From: an uncultured Clostridia bacterium
Lineage (GTDB): Bacteria > Bacillota > Clostridia > Christensenellales > UBA1242
Assembly: GCA_937896905.1 (NCBI GenBank)
Contig: CALBOE010000006.1
Location: 1 to 64,000 of the forward strand
Length of the DNA: 64,000 nucleotides
Reading direction: 5' to 3'
A program made the translations under genes and the position numbers. Below the pieces are notes generated by a model that saw only the letters and a list, made by a program, of their open reading frames with translations, did not search any database and was not told the DNA's origin. Positions 63,475 to 64,000 of the stretch are shown here, one piece after another (within the stretch, counting starts at the first letter, position 1; every line of letters begins with the position of its first letter).

Positions 63475-63510
63475 CACTAGTTTCAAAAGTGCTAGACTAA
63501 ACCTCGGTTT
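63475..63510 (-). repeat. Right inverted repeat of the radical SAM cassette
   Basis: A 36-base stretch that matches 61972-62008 in inverted orientation. It overlaps the last codons and stop of the gene at 63497-64000. Confidence 0.65.
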
Positions 63511-64000
63511 CTTTTTCTTCCTTTCTTTTAAAAGTTATTGGTGAACCAATAACTTTAAAGCCATTTGTTGCCGCATATTCACCTAAAAAATATTCCAATT
63601 CTGCTTTTTTCTGTTCTTCTTGAATTAATTTAAAATACTTAATATACTCTGCACCTATAACTTCACTATTAAATCTAACCCAATCTCTAGTGTCTTCTTT
63701 AGAGTAATAGCCATCAACATAAACCACAAAGTTTTTAAAAATATAGTTTTGGCCAGCAATGCACATTGTGTAGAACATATTGCCATCTTCATCTTTTCTT
63801 AATCTTAAACTCTTAATGCTTTTTTCGCCTGCCTTTGCCATTTGCATTTTATATTCTCTTTTTGCAAGCATTCTGGAAAGAATACCTTTCTTTTCAACTT
63901 CTGGCAAAACTTCTTGTTGGTAAGTTAACGTAGCATTAACTCGTTTCCATCTTAAAAATTGATCCATATGTTGCTCATCAATTTCATAACCTATATACAT
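63497..64000 (-). CDS. Unknown protein, N-terminus at or beyond the window edge
   Basis: A 167-residue frame reaching the last base of the window. The codon at 63998-64000 is ATG, but no upstream bases are available to judge whether it is the true start. The protein is charged with a helical basic part (SRMLAKREYKMQMAKAGEK), a beta-strand middle (MFYTMCIAGQNYIFKNFVVY) and an acidic/basic end (RKEEKETEV). It has no signal or membrane segment. The last codons fall within the right inverted repeat, so its C-terminus may have been set by that event. Family not recognised. Confidence 0.6.
   Translation of the reverse strand: MYIGYEIDEQHMDQFLRWKRVNATLTYQQEVLPEVEKKGILSRMLAKREYKMQMAKAGEKSIKSLRLRKDEDGNMFYTMCIAGQNYIFKNFVVYVDGYYSKEDTRDWVRFNSEVIGAEYIKYFKLIQEEQKKAELEYFLGEYAATNGFKVIGSPITFKRKEEKETEV

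Larger units (their letters stand above)
61972..63510. mobile_element. Inverted-repeat-bounded radical SAM cassette
   Basis: About 1.54 kb bounded by similar 36-37-base inverted repeats. It contains one radical SAM gene, its promoter, and about 400 bases with three strong palindromes. No transposase is visible, so movement, if any, would have to be in trans. The repeats also carry terminator-like CTAGT/ACTAG hairpins, so an alternative is two related terminator regions. Confidence 0.45.

Overview
The window is AT-rich DNA from a spore-forming, low-GC Firmicute of the Clostridia type. The evidence is an intact sporulation set (sigG, spoIIGA-sigE, a pdaB-like deacetylase, spoVB, a DUF421/DUF4363 pair), the tig-clpP-clpX order, strong Shine-Dalgarno (SD) sites and sepF with lspA. 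Several traits suggest an uncultured gut-type lineage: very long Asn/Ser/Thr-rich surface proteins, an archaeal-type ValRS, a solitary 16S gene and many small unknown membrane proteins. The exact taxon cannot be fixed without comparing the 16S.

Layout. 1-2.3 kb: an unknown protein and a GLUG-type lipoprotein. 2.5-2.9 kb: tRNA-Gln(CUG) with a 25-bp duplicate of its 3' end, the mark of an integration event. 2.9-11.6 kb: a compact, intact minus-strand podovirus-like cassette (terminase, small zinc protein, portal, scaffold, coat, connectors, a possible P22 gp10-type tail hub, holin). No integrase, replication gene, endolysin, needle or tailspike was seen. 11.6-17.5 kb: an SH3-like membrane protein, a sigma-region-4-like regulator with Spo0A-box sequences in its promoter, an SSB-like protein, pdaB, sigG and the divergent spoIIGA-sigE operon. 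17.5-21.7 kb: a repeat-rich spacer, two unknown genes, then a lone 16S rRNA gene with tandem promoters and its own terminator. 21.7-29.9 kb: a membrane-anchored unknown, an Smr protein, clpX, clpP, tig (with a fresh 66-bp duplication), an RluD-like synthase, lspA and sepF. 30.0-40.6 kb: one gene for a 3,537-residue membrane-anchored surface protein. 40.9-48.2 kb: rsmA, a possible small RNA, valS, groES-groEL, a SPOR-like protein and a split TauE/SafE pair. 48.3-54.4 kb: a large surface protein, a LysM protein, spoVB and DUF421-DUF4363. 54.4-62 kb: uvrA, pepF, two small paralogous membrane proteins, uvrB. 62-63.5 kb: a radical SAM gene and strongly palindromic DNA between similar inverted repeats. 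The window ends in an unknown minus-strand gene.

Genes that work together: SigG, SpoIIGA and SigE form the core of the sporulation cascade, and PdaB and SpoVB act in spore cortex formation. Trigger factor, ClpXP and GroESL are protein quality control. UvrA and UvrB are excision repair. The two most unusual loci are the reduced virion cassette beside Spo0A-box-bearing sporulation genes and the inverted-repeat-bounded radical SAM cassette. A third pattern is a set of genes whose -10 element lies exactly six bases before the ATG with no SD, suggesting leaderless mRNAs.
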